Shown here in pieces: positions 1-7,173 of a stretch of DNA of 13,579 bases; position 1 is the first letter of the stretch; each line of letters begins with the position of its first letter. The notes under the pieces were generated by a model. It did no database searches and was not told the origin of the DNA. It saw only the letters and a list, made by a program, of their open reading frames with translations. The position numbers and the translations under genes are program-made. The DNA comes from Oscillospiraceae bacterium UBA6370 (lineage in GTDB: Bacteria > Bacillota > Clostridia > Oscillospirales > Oscillospiraceae): NCBI GenBank assembly GCA_002437735.1, contig DJRC01000069.1:11632-25210 (forward strand), in the 5' to 3' direction.

Positions 1-2355
1 TGCGGCAAGATCGACGGCGCGGCGCTGGTCTCCGGCGAGCCGGTGTTCGTCGAGGACAAGGTGCCTGAGAACGCCTGGTGCCTGCACGTCCTGCGCAGCC
101 CCTTTGCCAGCGCTTACATCAAGTCCATCGACACGAGCGAGGCGGAGAAGCTGCCCGGCGTTGCTGCCATCCTTACCGCGTACAATACGCCGGAAACGCA
201 CTATATGCAGGCCGGTCAGGGCAATCCCGAGCCGTCCCCGCATGATCGCCGGCTCTTCAACATGAAAGTCCGCCACGTCGGCGACCGTGTCGCGGGCATC
301 ATCGCCCGCACGCCGGAGGTCGCCGATCGGGCCGCCGCGCTCATCAAGGTCGAGTATGAGCCGCAGGGCGCGGTCTACACGGTCGAGGAGGCCATGGCGG
401 AGGGCACGCCGCTCGTCCACAACGGCGAGGTCATCTACAACGCGGGCGCGCCCGCGGACCTCGCGGAGTACAACAAGCTCGCGGGCGACGAGCGCGAGGG
501 CAAGGTCGTCTACCAGTTCCCGCTGGGCGCGGACATCCACAAGAATATCGCCGCCTCCAACAAGGGCGGTATCGGCGATATGGAAAAGGGCTTCGCCGAA
601 GCGGATGCCATCGTGGAGCGCACCTATCAGACCAGCCAGATCCAGCACACGCCGCTCGAGCCGCACGTCTGCTACGCGCACATCGAGGGCGGGCGTCTGG
701 TGCTCAACTGCGCCACGCAGGTGCCGTATCATGTGCGCCGCATCGTCAGCTGGGTGTGCGGCATTCCTGAAAATAAAATTCACGTCATCAAGGAGCGCGT
801 CGGCGGTGGCTACGGCAGCAAGCAGGACATTCTGGTGGAGGATCTGGCCGGCTACGCCGCGTGGGTCACCGGCAGGCCCGTCTACTACCGCAACACCCGC
901 GCCGAGGAGTTCTACGCTAACTCCACCCGTCACCCCATGCGCGTGAAGGTGAAGATGGGCGGCAAGAAGGACGGCACGATCACCGCGCTCTTTATGGAGG
1001 TCTGCGCCAACACCGGCCCGTTCGGCAACCACTGCCTGACCGTTCCGATGAACAGCTGCTCCAAGACGCTGCCGCTCTTCGCTGTGGACAACATGGCGTA
1101 TGATCTCAAGGTCTTTTACACCAACACGCCGCCCGCGGGCGCGTATCAAGGCTACGGTACGCCGAAGGGCACCTACGGCATCATGATGGCGATGGCGGAG
1201 CTGGCGGACAAGCTGGGCGTGGACTACCGCACGATGGTGGAAAAGAACCACGTCAGCGAGGGCTATATGCTCGAGATCCTCAAGGGTCTTGGCGAGGGCC
1301 GCGAGGGCAACGTCGTCCCCGTCGGCTCCTGCGGTCTGGACGAGGCCATTGCCAAGGGCTGCGACATGATCGAGTGGGGCAAGAAAGAGGTCTCCGACGA
1401 TCCCGACTGGAGGATCGGCAAGGGCTTTGCCATGATCATGCAGGGCAGCGGCCTGCCCGGGTTGGATCACGCCGAGGCCATCGCCAAGCTGGAAACGGAC
1501 GGCACAGTCATTCTCAACAGCGGCGGCGCGGACCTGGGCACGGGACTTGACACCATCTCCGCCAAGGCGGTGAAGGAGGTCCTCAAGCTCCCGATGGAGA
1601 AGATCACGGTCGTGTCCGGCGATACGGACTCCTGTGTGTTCGATACCGGCGCTTACGCCTCCTCCGGTACGTTCTTCAGCGGCAACGCCTCGCTGCTGGC
1701 GGCGAAGAAGCTCAAGGAGAAGATCTTGGCAGAGGCCGCATTGCAGATGAACGAAAAGGTCGAGGATCTGGACGTTCGCGCACCCGGCGAGGTCTATTCC
1801 AAGACGAGCGGCAAGGCGCTCAGCTACGGCGAGCTGTCCCACGCGGCGATCGCCGGCGACGGCCGCGGTCAGATGGTCGCGCACGGCAGCTACGTCACCA
1901 CCGCGTCCTCCGTGCCCTACGGCGCACACTTCGCGCAGGTGGCGGTCAACGTCAAGACCGGTGAGATCAAGGTGCAGAAGTTCTACGCCCTGCAGGACGC
2001 GGGTACGCCCATCAACCCCGAGATTGCGCTGTGCCAGATGTACGGCGCCGCGATGAAGTCCATCGGCCATACCCTCTATGAGGACATGAAGCTGGACGAG
2101 AACGGCAGGTGCATCAACGCGAACCTGACGGATTACGGCGCGCCGATGATCGGCGAAGCGCCCGAGGATTTCAAGTCCGTGCTGATCGACGTCAACGACG
2201 ACTTCGGCCCCTTCGGCGCGAAGTCCATCTCCGAGATCGCCTGTAACGGCGCGGCGCCCGCCATCGGCATCGCCATTCACGACGCCTGCGGCGTTTGGAT
2301 GCGCTCCTGGCCGATGACGCCGGAGAAGCTGCTCCACGAGCTTGGCAGGATCTGA
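1..2355 (+). CDS. Xanthine dehydrogenase-family molybdopterin-binding subunit (5' partial)
   Basis: This is the large molybdenum-cofactor subunit of a xanthine dehydrogenase/aldehyde oxidase-type hydroxylase, which hydroxylates purines, other N-heterocycles or aldehydes in the cytoplasm together with FAD and 2Fe-2S partners not in this window. The frame is open from base 1 (it begins C-G-K-I-D-G), so the GTG at 43 is not the start. Family members usually have about 750-800 residues, so only some 10-20 are missing from the 784 visible. Numbering codons from base 1, I see the cofactor loop GGGYGSKQ at 268-275, the AYQGYGTPKG loop at 381-390, a DTGAYASSGT segment in the C-terminal half, and GAKSISE with the presumed catalytic base Glu745. 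The usual Arg of the FRGFG-type loop is Gln383 here, so the substrate cannot be named safely. The stop is TGA and a strong hairpin follows 32 bp later. Family call is secure; xanthine itself as substrate is not. Confidence 0.93.
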   Translation, partial: CGKIDGAALVSGEPVFVEDKVPENAWCLHVLRSPFASAYIKSIDTSEAEKLPGVAAILTAYNTPETHYMQAGQGNPEPSPHDRRLFNMKVRHVGDRVAGIIARTPEVADRAAALIKVEYEPQGAVYTVEEAMAEGTPLVHNGEVIYNAGAPADLAEYNKLAGDEREGKVVYQFPLGADIHKNIAASNKGGIGDMEKGFAEADAIVERTYQTSQIQHTPLEPHVCYAHIEGGRLVLNCATQVPYHVRRIVSWVCGIPENKIHVIKERVGGGYGSKQDILVEDLAGYAAWVTGRPVYYRNTRAEEFYANSTRHPMRVKVKMGGKKDGTITALFMEVCANTGPFGNHCLTVPMNSCSKTLPLFAVDNMAYDLKVFYTNTPPAGAYQGYGTPKGTYGIMMAMAELADKLGVDYRTMVEKNHVSEGYMLEILKGLGEGREGNVVPVGSCGLDEAIAKGCDMIEWGKKEVSDDPDWRIGKGFAMIMQGSGLPGLDHAEAIAKLETDGTVILNSGGADLGTGLDTISAKAVKEVLKLPMEKITVVSGDTDSCVFDTGAYASSGTFFSGNASLLAAKKLKEKILAEAALQMNEKVEDLDVRAPGEVYSKTSGKALSYGELSHAAIAGDGRGQMVAHGSYVTTASSVPYGAHFAQVAVNVKTGEIKVQKFYALQDAGTPINPEIALCQMYGAAMKSIGHTLYEDMKLDENGRCINANLTDYGAPMIGEAPEDFKSVLIDVNDDFGPFGAKSISEIACNGAAPAIGIAIHDACGVWMRSWPMTPEKLLHELGRI

Positions 2356-2378
2356 ACGACTCGCTTCGTAAAAAAGGA

Positions 2379-2407
2379 TTGAACCGAAAACAAAATGGTG
2401 CTATACT
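2379..2407 (+). promoter_or_regulatory. Putative promoter of the cytidylate kinase-like gene, inside the hairpin
   Basis: A -35-like TTGAAC (2379-2384, 4 of 6 consensus) and a -10-like TATACT (2402-2407, 5 of 6) are separated by exactly 17 bp. The predicted start near 2414 falls in the right arm of the hairpin. A transcript made here would therefore carry only half of the stem and would not form the terminator, while read-through RNA from upstream would. This is read by eye only. Confidence 0.5.
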
Positions 2408-2429
2408 TTAGATAGCACCATTTTGTTTT
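2387..2429. terminator. Perfect 18-bp hairpin terminator, possibly bidirectional
   Basis: The left arm AAAACAAAATGGTGCTAT (2387-2404) and right arm ATAGCACCATTTTGTTTT (2412-2429) are exact reverse complements around a 7-nt loop. The A-rich and T-rich ends make it read as an intrinsic terminator in both directions. On the + strand it lies 32 bp after the hydroxylase stop. It ends 20 bp before the next start codon. Its ATGGTGCTAT/ATAGCACCAT core is long enough to be a protein-binding operator as well. Confidence 0.75.
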
Positions 2430-2449
2430 GCGATAAAGGAGGAGTCCTT

Positions 2450-3058
2450 ATGGTCATTACCGTTGGAAGACAGTACGGAAGCGGTGGCCGCGAGATCGGC
2501 ACGGCGCTGGCGAACAAGCTCGGCATCGCCTACTATGACGATCTGCTGCTCAAGGAGGCGGCGGAGGAAAGCGGCCTCTGTGAGGAGCTGTTCCACAGCT
2601 TCGACGAGCGCCCCAAGAGCTTTCTCTATTCCATTGCGATGGACCCGTATTCCTTCACCATGCACCATGTGACGCCCAAGGGCAGCATCGAGCAGCAGGT
2701 GTATCTTGCGACCTATGACACCATCAAGAAGCTCGCGGACAAGGGCCCTTGCGTTCTCATCGGCCGCTGCGCGGACTACGCGCTCAAGGACCGTGACGAC
2801 GTTATCAACCTCTTCATCTCCGCGCCGCTCGAAAGCCGCATCAAGCGTGTGGCCGCGCGCAACAACATCTCCGAGGCGGAGGCGAAGGAGCGCATCAAGA
2901 AGACGGACAAATCCCGCGCGTCGTACTATAACTATTATTCCTCGAAGGACTGGGGCGAGGCCAAGAGCTACGACCTGTGCATCGACTCGTCGCTCCTCGG
3001 CATCGAGGGGACGGTCACGCTGCTCGAGGAGCTGGTGAAGCTCAAGGGCATGAAGTAA
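2450..3058 (+). CDS. Cytidylate kinase-like family protein
   Basis: A 202-residue P-loop nucleoside monophosphate kinase-like protein of the cytidylate kinase-like family common in Clostridia. The N-terminus MVITVGRQYGSGGREIG contains the glycine-rich ATP-binding loop, and a second conserved stretch IGRCADY lies mid-protein. The C-terminal part has the arginine-rich lid-type segment ending KTDKSRASYYNYYS. Family knowledge implies phosphoryl transfer, but the substrate of these non-canonical members is not established and CMP is an assumption. I chose the ATG at 2450 because AAAGGAGG (2435-2442) sits 7 nt upstream. An earlier in-frame TTG at 2423 lies inside the hairpin and has no ribosome site. 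The gene stands alone between two terminators and appears to be transcribed separately from the hydroxylase. Confidence 0.9.
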   Translation: MVITVGRQYGSGGREIGTALANKLGIAYYDDLLLKEAAEESGLCEELFHSFDERPKSFLYSIAMDPYSFTMHHVTPKGSIEQQVYLATYDTIKKLADKGPCVLIGRCADYALKDRDDVINLFISAPLESRIKRVAARNNISEAEAKERIKKTDKSRASYYNYYSSKDWGEAKSYDLCIDSSLLGIEGTVTLLEELVKLKGMK

Positions 3059-3077
3059 AAAGAGAAAATGAAAAAAA

Positions 3078-3109
3078 GAGCTTTGCGCCGCAGCGCAAAG
3101 CTCCTTTTT
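3078..3109. terminator. Bidirectional intrinsic terminator between convergent genes
   Basis: GAGCTTTGCGC (3078-3088) and GCGCAAAGCTC (3093-3103) form an 11-bp perfect stem with a CGCA loop. On the + strand it is followed by CTTTTT (3104-3109), ending the cytidylate kinase-like gene. On the - strand the seven A's at 3071-3077 give a T7 tract, ending the DivIVA-like gene, whose stop is only 18 bp away. Confidence 0.9.
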
Positions 3110-3120
3110 ACGCAATAATG

Positions 3121-3744
3121 TTACTTGTCCTCTTCCAGCTTTTCCAGACCCGCGCGCAGCGCATTGAAGGCGGCGGGCAGGGAGGAGACGCTGTTTTCGG
3201 CACGCCGAAGCTCACCGGTTACACTGATGCAGGTGTTGCCAAGCGTCGAAAGCACACTGTCGCAATGGGCACGGCAGTCGCCAATCATGGCGGAAAGCCG
3301 CTCGTGGACGCCGCGCTCATACTCCTCGGCGCGTTGGTGCGCATCCAGCTCGATGCCCGCAAGGTGCTCCTTGATGGTGGAATACTGCTCGGCCATGGGG
3401 CGGAGCTTATCATTCTCCGCGCGCAGGGAAGCGTTCTCCGCGCGCAGCGCTTCGGCCTCGGCGCGCAGCGCGGTCAGCTCATCGTTGGACGTATCCAGCG
3501 CGGTGCGCAGGTTGTCGCGCTCCGCCGCAGCGTCGCTGTGCGCTTGGGTGAGACGGTCGTTTTCGCCGCGCAGGGTGCTGACCTGCGTGCGCAGCTCCTG
3601 CTCCTGTGCGCAGAGCTTATCGATGTCGCCCTCGAGCGACTCAATGCGGGCGGTGCTCTCCGCCGCGGTCTTTTTGATATAGTCAATGACGTCCTCACGG
3701 TTGAAGCCGCCGAACAGGGAACCCTTAAAGGTATTGTTTTCCAT
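3121..3744 (-). CDS. DivIVA-like coiled-coil protein with leucine zipper
   Basis: A 207-residue cytoplasmic protein with no signal peptide or membrane segment. Its N-terminus (F-x-G-G-F-N-R-E-D-V-I-D-Y-I, residues 11-23) resembles the short DivIVA/GpsB-type entry motif that precedes a coiled coil. Residues about 27-125 are strongly heptad-patterned, with leucines 93, 100, 107 and 114 exactly seven apart; a less regular tail follows to 207. By analogy with DivIVA, GpsB and ZapB-like proteins it may act as a polar or septal scaffold, but I recognise no specific orthologue and this is inference. I chose the ATG at 3744, with AAGGTGGG (3752-3759) 7 nt upstream; the in-frame ATG at 3786 would lie upstream of the promoter -10. 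It has its own promoter and terminator, so it is probably monocistronic, although the upstream GLUG gene points the same way. Confidence 0.8.
   Translation of the reverse strand: MENNTFKGSLFGGFNREDVIDYIKKTAAESTARIESLEGDIDKLCAQEQELRTQVSTLRGENDRLTQAHSDAAAERDNLRTALDTSNDELTALRAEAEALRAENASLRAENDKLRPMAEQYSTIKEHLAGIELDAHQRAEEYERGVHERLSAMIGDCRAHCDSVLSTLGNTCISVTGELRRAENSVSSLPAAFNALRAGLEKLEEDK
3413..3468 (-). repeat. 21-bp tandem coding repeat (leucine zipper)
   Basis: The + strand shows TTCTCCGCGCGCAG at 3413-3426 and again at 3434-3447, and a diverged copy ending GGCGCGCAG at 3455-3468, so the period is 21 bp. On the coding strand each unit encodes one heptad of the form L-R-A-E-x-x-x. It looks like local duplication of a zipper turn. 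Confidence 0.7.
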
Positions 3745-3776
3745 CTTGAATCCCACCTTATTTATACTCTTTCGAT

Positions 3777-3805
3777 AGTGTAGCACAGTTTTTACCCGAT
3801 GACAA
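3777..3805 (-). promoter_or_regulatory. Promoter of the DivIVA-like gene
   Basis: On the minus strand TTGTCA (3800-3805, 5 of 6 consensus) and TACACT (3777-3782, 4 of 6) are 17 bp apart. This puts the start near 3770 and gives a leader of about 26 nt to the ATG at 3744. It lies just downstream of the terminator of the preceding minus-strand operon. Confidence 0.6.
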
Positions 3806-3809
3806 GCAG

Positions 3810-3836
3810 AAAAAGAGCAGCCTTAGCCGGCTGCTC
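3810..3836 (-). terminator. Intrinsic terminator of the MMPL/GLUG operon, overlapping the stop codon
   Basis: Read on the minus strand, GAGCAGCC, a GGCTAA loop and GGCTGCTC form an 8-bp stem followed by TTTTT (3810-3814). The loop contains the TAA stop of the GLUG protein and the upstream arm encodes its last residues, so coding and termination signals are merged. Confidence 0.85.
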
Positions 3837-6800
3837 CGTTTTCTTTCTTGCTTGGCTTGGCGGTCTTTTTCCCGCGTCTGCGGTGGACGACGCGAGCAAT
3901 GAAGAAAGCCGCTGCGGCGATCAGCACGAGGAAGATCGCCCAGAGCCACCAGACGGCCGCCGTGGTCAGCACGGCGAGCTGCACGTTCTCGCCCTCCGCA
4001 GTGAAGAGCAGGTAGCTGCCCATCGAGGTCGTCTCGGCCCGCTGCCAGCTCCCGTCCGACCGGCGGACGAAGATGGCGCAGTGGTCCATGCGCACATCCT
4101 CGGGCGGGAGGTAGCGGATCGTGTGCTCGGCCAGCGCGTCGCGCGGGAAGGAAAGCTCCCACTGCTCGGCAACGGAGCGGTAGACGGTCATGGCGGGCAG
4201 CGTCCGCTCGGAGAGGAAGGAGAAATAGTTCTTGAGCGCGGTGCGGCGGTTATCCGCGAGCTGCGGGAACGCGCCGGGATCGGGCGTCTGCGCGGCGGCG
4301 GTGAGCGTGTCCGTCTCGTTGAACTCGCCCTCGACGAAGAAGATGCTGCGGCCGTCCGCGCGCTGCGCGTCGCTTTGGAGGGAGGCGCGGTAGGCGGTGT
4401 GCTCGGCGGTGACGACGGTATCAAAGCGCAGGTCGGTCAGGTCGGTGCGGTCCCAGACCGGATAGCTCCCGCTTTGCTCCGTCAGACTGGGAAAGACGGA
4501 GGAATCGAAGGAATCGCCGTAGTCGAAGCGCAGCGTTTTGAGCGTCCTGCCGTCGCAGACAAAGCACAGTGTGAAGCTGAGGAAGTCCTCGGGCACACCG
4601 TCGAGCGCGCAGAGAGCGGCATAGTCCATCGGCTCCGCTTGACCGGATAGACTGCGGCGGTCGATGCCGCGCAGCGTGTCGGAGACAAAGTAATTGCCGC
4701 GAAAGACGCCGAGGTCGCGCCCGGAGATCGCACCGGCAAACTGGTCGCAGTCCTCAATGACAACGAGGCTGCGGCAATTCGTCACCGTGCAGCCGGAGCC
4801 GGCTGACGAGGAGGTGTCCTCGCTGCCGGAGCCGACGATGCCGCCCACGCTGCTCTTGCCGGAAAGCGTGAGCTTTGCCCAGCTGGAGCGGATGCCGGCG
4901 GAGGACAGTCCCGCGATGCCGCCAACATAGCTGCCGGTCTCGCTTCTTGCGCTGCCGTAGGCTTCACAGGAGAGCACGATGCCGAGGTCCATCTCACCGA
5001 CGATGCCGCCGATGCAGTCCTTTTTGCCGCTGATGCTGCCGCGGTTGACGCAGCGCTGCACGACCGCCTTCGTCTCGTATACGCGGTCAAACACGGAGGT
5101 GGACTGCTTTGTATCGTCCTCGGGGTCCAGCTCGTATTCGATGGCCATAGCGCCGGCGATGCCGCCGACGTTCAAATCGGCCTCCACGGTTCCGTGGTTC
5201 GTGCAGCTGCGGACCTTACCAAAGGTTACTGTGTCGATGTTTTCATCGGAGGTATCCTCAAAAATATCCGAGGTGTCGGCATCGGTCATATCCACAAAAA
5301 TGTCGAGGCACAGATTGACGACCACGTTCATCTGATCGTTCACCGCGCGCAGGTCGGCGGTGAGCGTCGAGCCGTTGCCGGAGAGGTCGTCGCTGAGCGC
5401 GTCCAGCTCATCCATCGTGCTGCGCAGATTGGTGAAAAGGCTGTCCAGCGTGTCCTGATAACCGTCGCCGAGGGGATAGAAGGAGAGATCGCCGCGCGCA
5501 TTGAGGTCCTCGATAAGCTTGCGCGTCTTGCTCGTCGCCGTGCCGAGATGGTCGGAGGCATCGCCGAGCGCGTCGAGCGCCTGCTGAATGTCGTCGTGCG
5601 CCTTGGGTGCGGCGGTCTTGAGGAAGTCGGTGAGAATGGCGGTGATCTCTGCCACATCCGTTGCGATCTCCGCCATCGCGCTTACCGCGTCATCCAAGCA
5701 GCCGATGGCATCGGAGAGCAGCTTGCGCACCTTGTCGGTGTCCCAAGGGTTGGTACCGTCAAGGTATTTCTGCAGCTCCCCGACAATGGTGCTCAAGGAG
5801 TCCGAGGCATTCTTGAGCTTGGTGCTGTTGGATCGGATGCGGTCGCTGGCCGCGCTGATCGACGCACGGTCGGCGGCGCTCATCGTCAGGTCTTTGTTGC
5901 ACTGCTCGAGCGCGTCGACGGCATCGCCCATGCTGTCCTCCGCCGCTTCAAGCGCCTTGAGAATGTCCGGAAGCGCCTCCATCACGTCGTCCGCACGGTC
6001 GGTCAGCTCGTTGACCGTGCCGATGTTCTTGTCGATGAAGTCCGTGGTCTGACTGGCGAGCGAATCGGCGTCGTCCACCGCAGCGTTTGTGTAGGACGAG
6101 ACCGAATCGAGACGGGTGGAGAGCGCGGCGTTTGCGCCGTCCATATCGTCCAGCGCGGAGGAAATGAGGGCGTTGAGCTTATCCAGCTCCGTGCGCAGCA
6201 TGGCGATCAGGTCGTCACGCAGCGAGAGATGGAGATAGGGCTCCATCTGACCGACGATGCCGCCCACATCCTTACGGCCGTAGATCATGCCGTAGTTGGA
6301 GCAGAAATCCATAAAGCCGTCGCTGCGGCCCGCGACGCCGCCGACGTTGTAGCCGAAGTGCGGGTAGCCGACCGCGCCGCGGTTGATGCAGGAGAGCAGG
6401 CTGCCGGAGGAATAGCCGGCGATGCCGCCGGTATCCGAGGTGGCGTTCCGGCTTTCCGCTGCGCCGACGGAAACCAAATCGGTGAGGGAGGAGGCGGGGT
6501 CGATGCTCAGATCGTCAAGACTGAGTGAGGAATCGACATTGGAGGTGTTCACGCCTGCGGAGTTGATGCACGCACGCAGCGTGCCGAGGTTATAGCCGGC
6601 GATGCCGCCGGTGTAGCGATTGGCGGAGATGCTGCCGCTCACGGTGCAGTTGGCGATGAGACCGCCCTCCTCGTTGCGGCCCGCAATGCCGCCCACGGCG
6701 CTGTCGCCCTTGACGACGCCGAAGAACGAGCACTCCTCCAGCGTGCCGTAGTTGCGGCCGACGATGCCGCCGACGGCCTCCTCCGTGCCGCCGGGCGTGA

Positions 6801-7173
6801 TCTGCCCCTCGACCTTGAGCGCGTGGACGAAGGCGCCGCGCTCGAGCGTGAGAAAGAGACCGGCGGGGGAGAGCGAGTCGGTCAGCGTCAGACCGCTGAT
6901 GGTGTGCCCGCCGCCGTTGAAGGTGCCGCTGAAGCTGGCGATGGGCTCGAAGTCCACGCCGCGCAGGGAGATGTCGGCGGTCAGAAGAACCGTCTTGCTG
7001 CGCGACCAGGCGTCATAGGCGCAGCTGTCCGAAAGGGCGCACAGGTCCTTCGCCGTGTGGATATAGATGATGTTGTCCTCCCCAGCGGCAAGCGCGGGCA
7101 GGGACAGGGGAAGGCTCAGCACGAGCGACAGGGCGAGCGCGAGCAGGCGGGAGGAACGCTTATTCGGTTTCAT
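3823..7173 (-). CDS. Secreted GLUG-repeat protein with central coiled coil and C-terminal membrane anchor
   Basis: A 1116-residue surface protein of unknown function. Domains in order: signal peptide 1 to about 30 (basic start, leucine-rich core, ALAA); a short beta region; GLUG beta-helix block 1 at about 134-310, with repeated VGGI(V/A)G turns; a helical coiled-coil region at about 311-648 without GLUG motifs; GLUG block 2 at about 654-829; a beta-rich region, its last part (about 1005-1070) Ig-like; a membrane helix at about 1071-1095; and a basic cytoplasmic tail. Cysteines recur at one helix position in both blocks (148, 176, 202, 262, 291, 657, 708, 736, 800). The ATG at 7173 has AAGGAGG (7182-7188) 8 nt upstream and lies 14 bp inside the end of the MMPL gene, implying coupled translation. 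The extracellular face and anchor are clear. A role as transporter partner is inferred from operon structure and the long coil, which recalls extracellular coils of other Gram-positive export systems. Confidence 0.88.
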   Translation of the reverse strand: MKPNKRSSRLLALALSLVLSLPLSLPALAAGEDNIIYIHTAKDLCALSDSCAYDAWSRSKTVLLTADISLRGVDFEPIASFSGTFNGGGHTISGLTLTDSLSPAGLFLTLERGAFVHALKVEGQITPGGTEEAVGGIVGRNYGTLEECSFFGVVKGDSAVGGIAGRNEEGGLIANCTVSGSISANRYTGGIAGYNLGTLRACINSAGVNTSNVDSSLSLDDLSIDPASSLTDLVSVGAAESRNATSDTGGIAGYSSGSLLSCINRGAVGYPHFGYNVGGVAGRSDGFMDFCSNYGMIYGRKDVGGIVGQMEPYLHLSLRDDLIAMLRTELDKLNALISSALDDMDGANAALSTRLDSVSSYTNAAVDDADSLASQTTDFIDKNIGTVNELTDRADDVMEALPDILKALEAAEDSMGDAVDALEQCNKDLTMSAADRASISAASDRIRSNSTKLKNASDSLSTIVGELQKYLDGTNPWDTDKVRKLLSDAIGCLDDAVSAMAEIATDVAEITAILTDFLKTAAPKAHDDIQQALDALGDASDHLGTATSKTRKLIEDLNARGDLSFYPLGDGYQDTLDSLFTNLRSTMDELDALSDDLSGNGSTLTADLRAVNDQMNVVVNLCLDIFVDMTDADTSDIFEDTSDENIDTVTFGKVRSCTNHGTVEADLNVGGIAGAMAIEYELDPEDDTKQSTSVFDRVYETKAVVQRCVNRGSISGKKDCIGGIVGEMDLGIVLSCEAYGSARSETGSYVGGIAGLSSAGIRSSWAKLTLSGKSSVGGIVGSGSEDTSSSAGSGCTVTNCRSLVVIEDCDQFAGAISGRDLGVFRGNYFVSDTLRGIDRRSLSGQAEPMDYAALCALDGVPEDFLSFTLCFVCDGRTLKTLRFDYGDSFDSSVFPSLTEQSGSYPVWDRTDLTDLRFDTVVTAEHTAYRASLQSDAQRADGRSIFFVEGEFNETDTLTAAAQTPDPGAFPQLADNRRTALKNYFSFLSERTLPAMTVYRSVAEQWELSFPRDALAEHTIRYLPPEDVRMDHCAIFVRRSDGSWQRAETTSMGSYLLFTAEGENVQLAVLTTAAVWWLWAIFLVLIAAAAFFIARVVHRRRGKKTAKPSKKENGAAG
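4687..5214 (-). repeat. GLUG repeat block 2 (coding)
   Basis: Residues about 654-829 resume the beta-helix with VGGIAG, IGGIVG, VGGIAG, VGGIVG and a degenerate FAGAISG turn. The Cys-x-Asn or Cys-x-Ala ladder of block 1 continues (Cys657, 708, 736), then fades towards the C-terminal edge. Confidence 0.75.
5230..6243 (-). other. Coiled-coil insertion between GLUG blocks (coding)
   Basis: Residues about 311-648 switch abruptly from Gly-rich beta-helix turns to an Ala/Asp/Leu/Ser-rich helical region with hydrophobic residues every three to four positions, starting L-R-D-D-L-I-A-M-L and ending near F-V-D-M-T-D-A-D-T. It contains at most two breaks, near N-P-W (475-477) and D-L-S-F-Y-P-L (562-568), so it could fold as several antiparallel helices. 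The GLUG pattern resumes directly after it. Confidence 0.7.
6244..6774 (-). repeat. GLUG repeat block 1 (coding)
   Basis: This encodes residues about 134-310 of the surface protein, with six VGG(I/V)(V/A)G or TGGIAG turns spaced irregularly. On the + strand the turns show as recurrent GATGCCGCC words, for example GCCGGCGATGCCGCCGGT near 6414 and again near 6597. The repetition comes from protein structure rather than being an independent DNA element. Confidence 0.75.

Noticed and set aside
43..45. GTG as the start of the hydroxylase
   Set aside because: The frame is open to base 1 with typical family sequence, so the gene begins outside the window.
5194..6528. + strand open frame of 444 codons opposite the GLUG gene
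   Set aside because: It mirrors the coiled-coil coding region, with no start signal or recognisable domain.
4687..6774. Recurrent GATGCCGCC words as a DNA repeat or CRISPR-like array
   Set aside because: Spacing is irregular and each word encodes the GGI turn of a GLUG motif; the pattern is a protein repeat.
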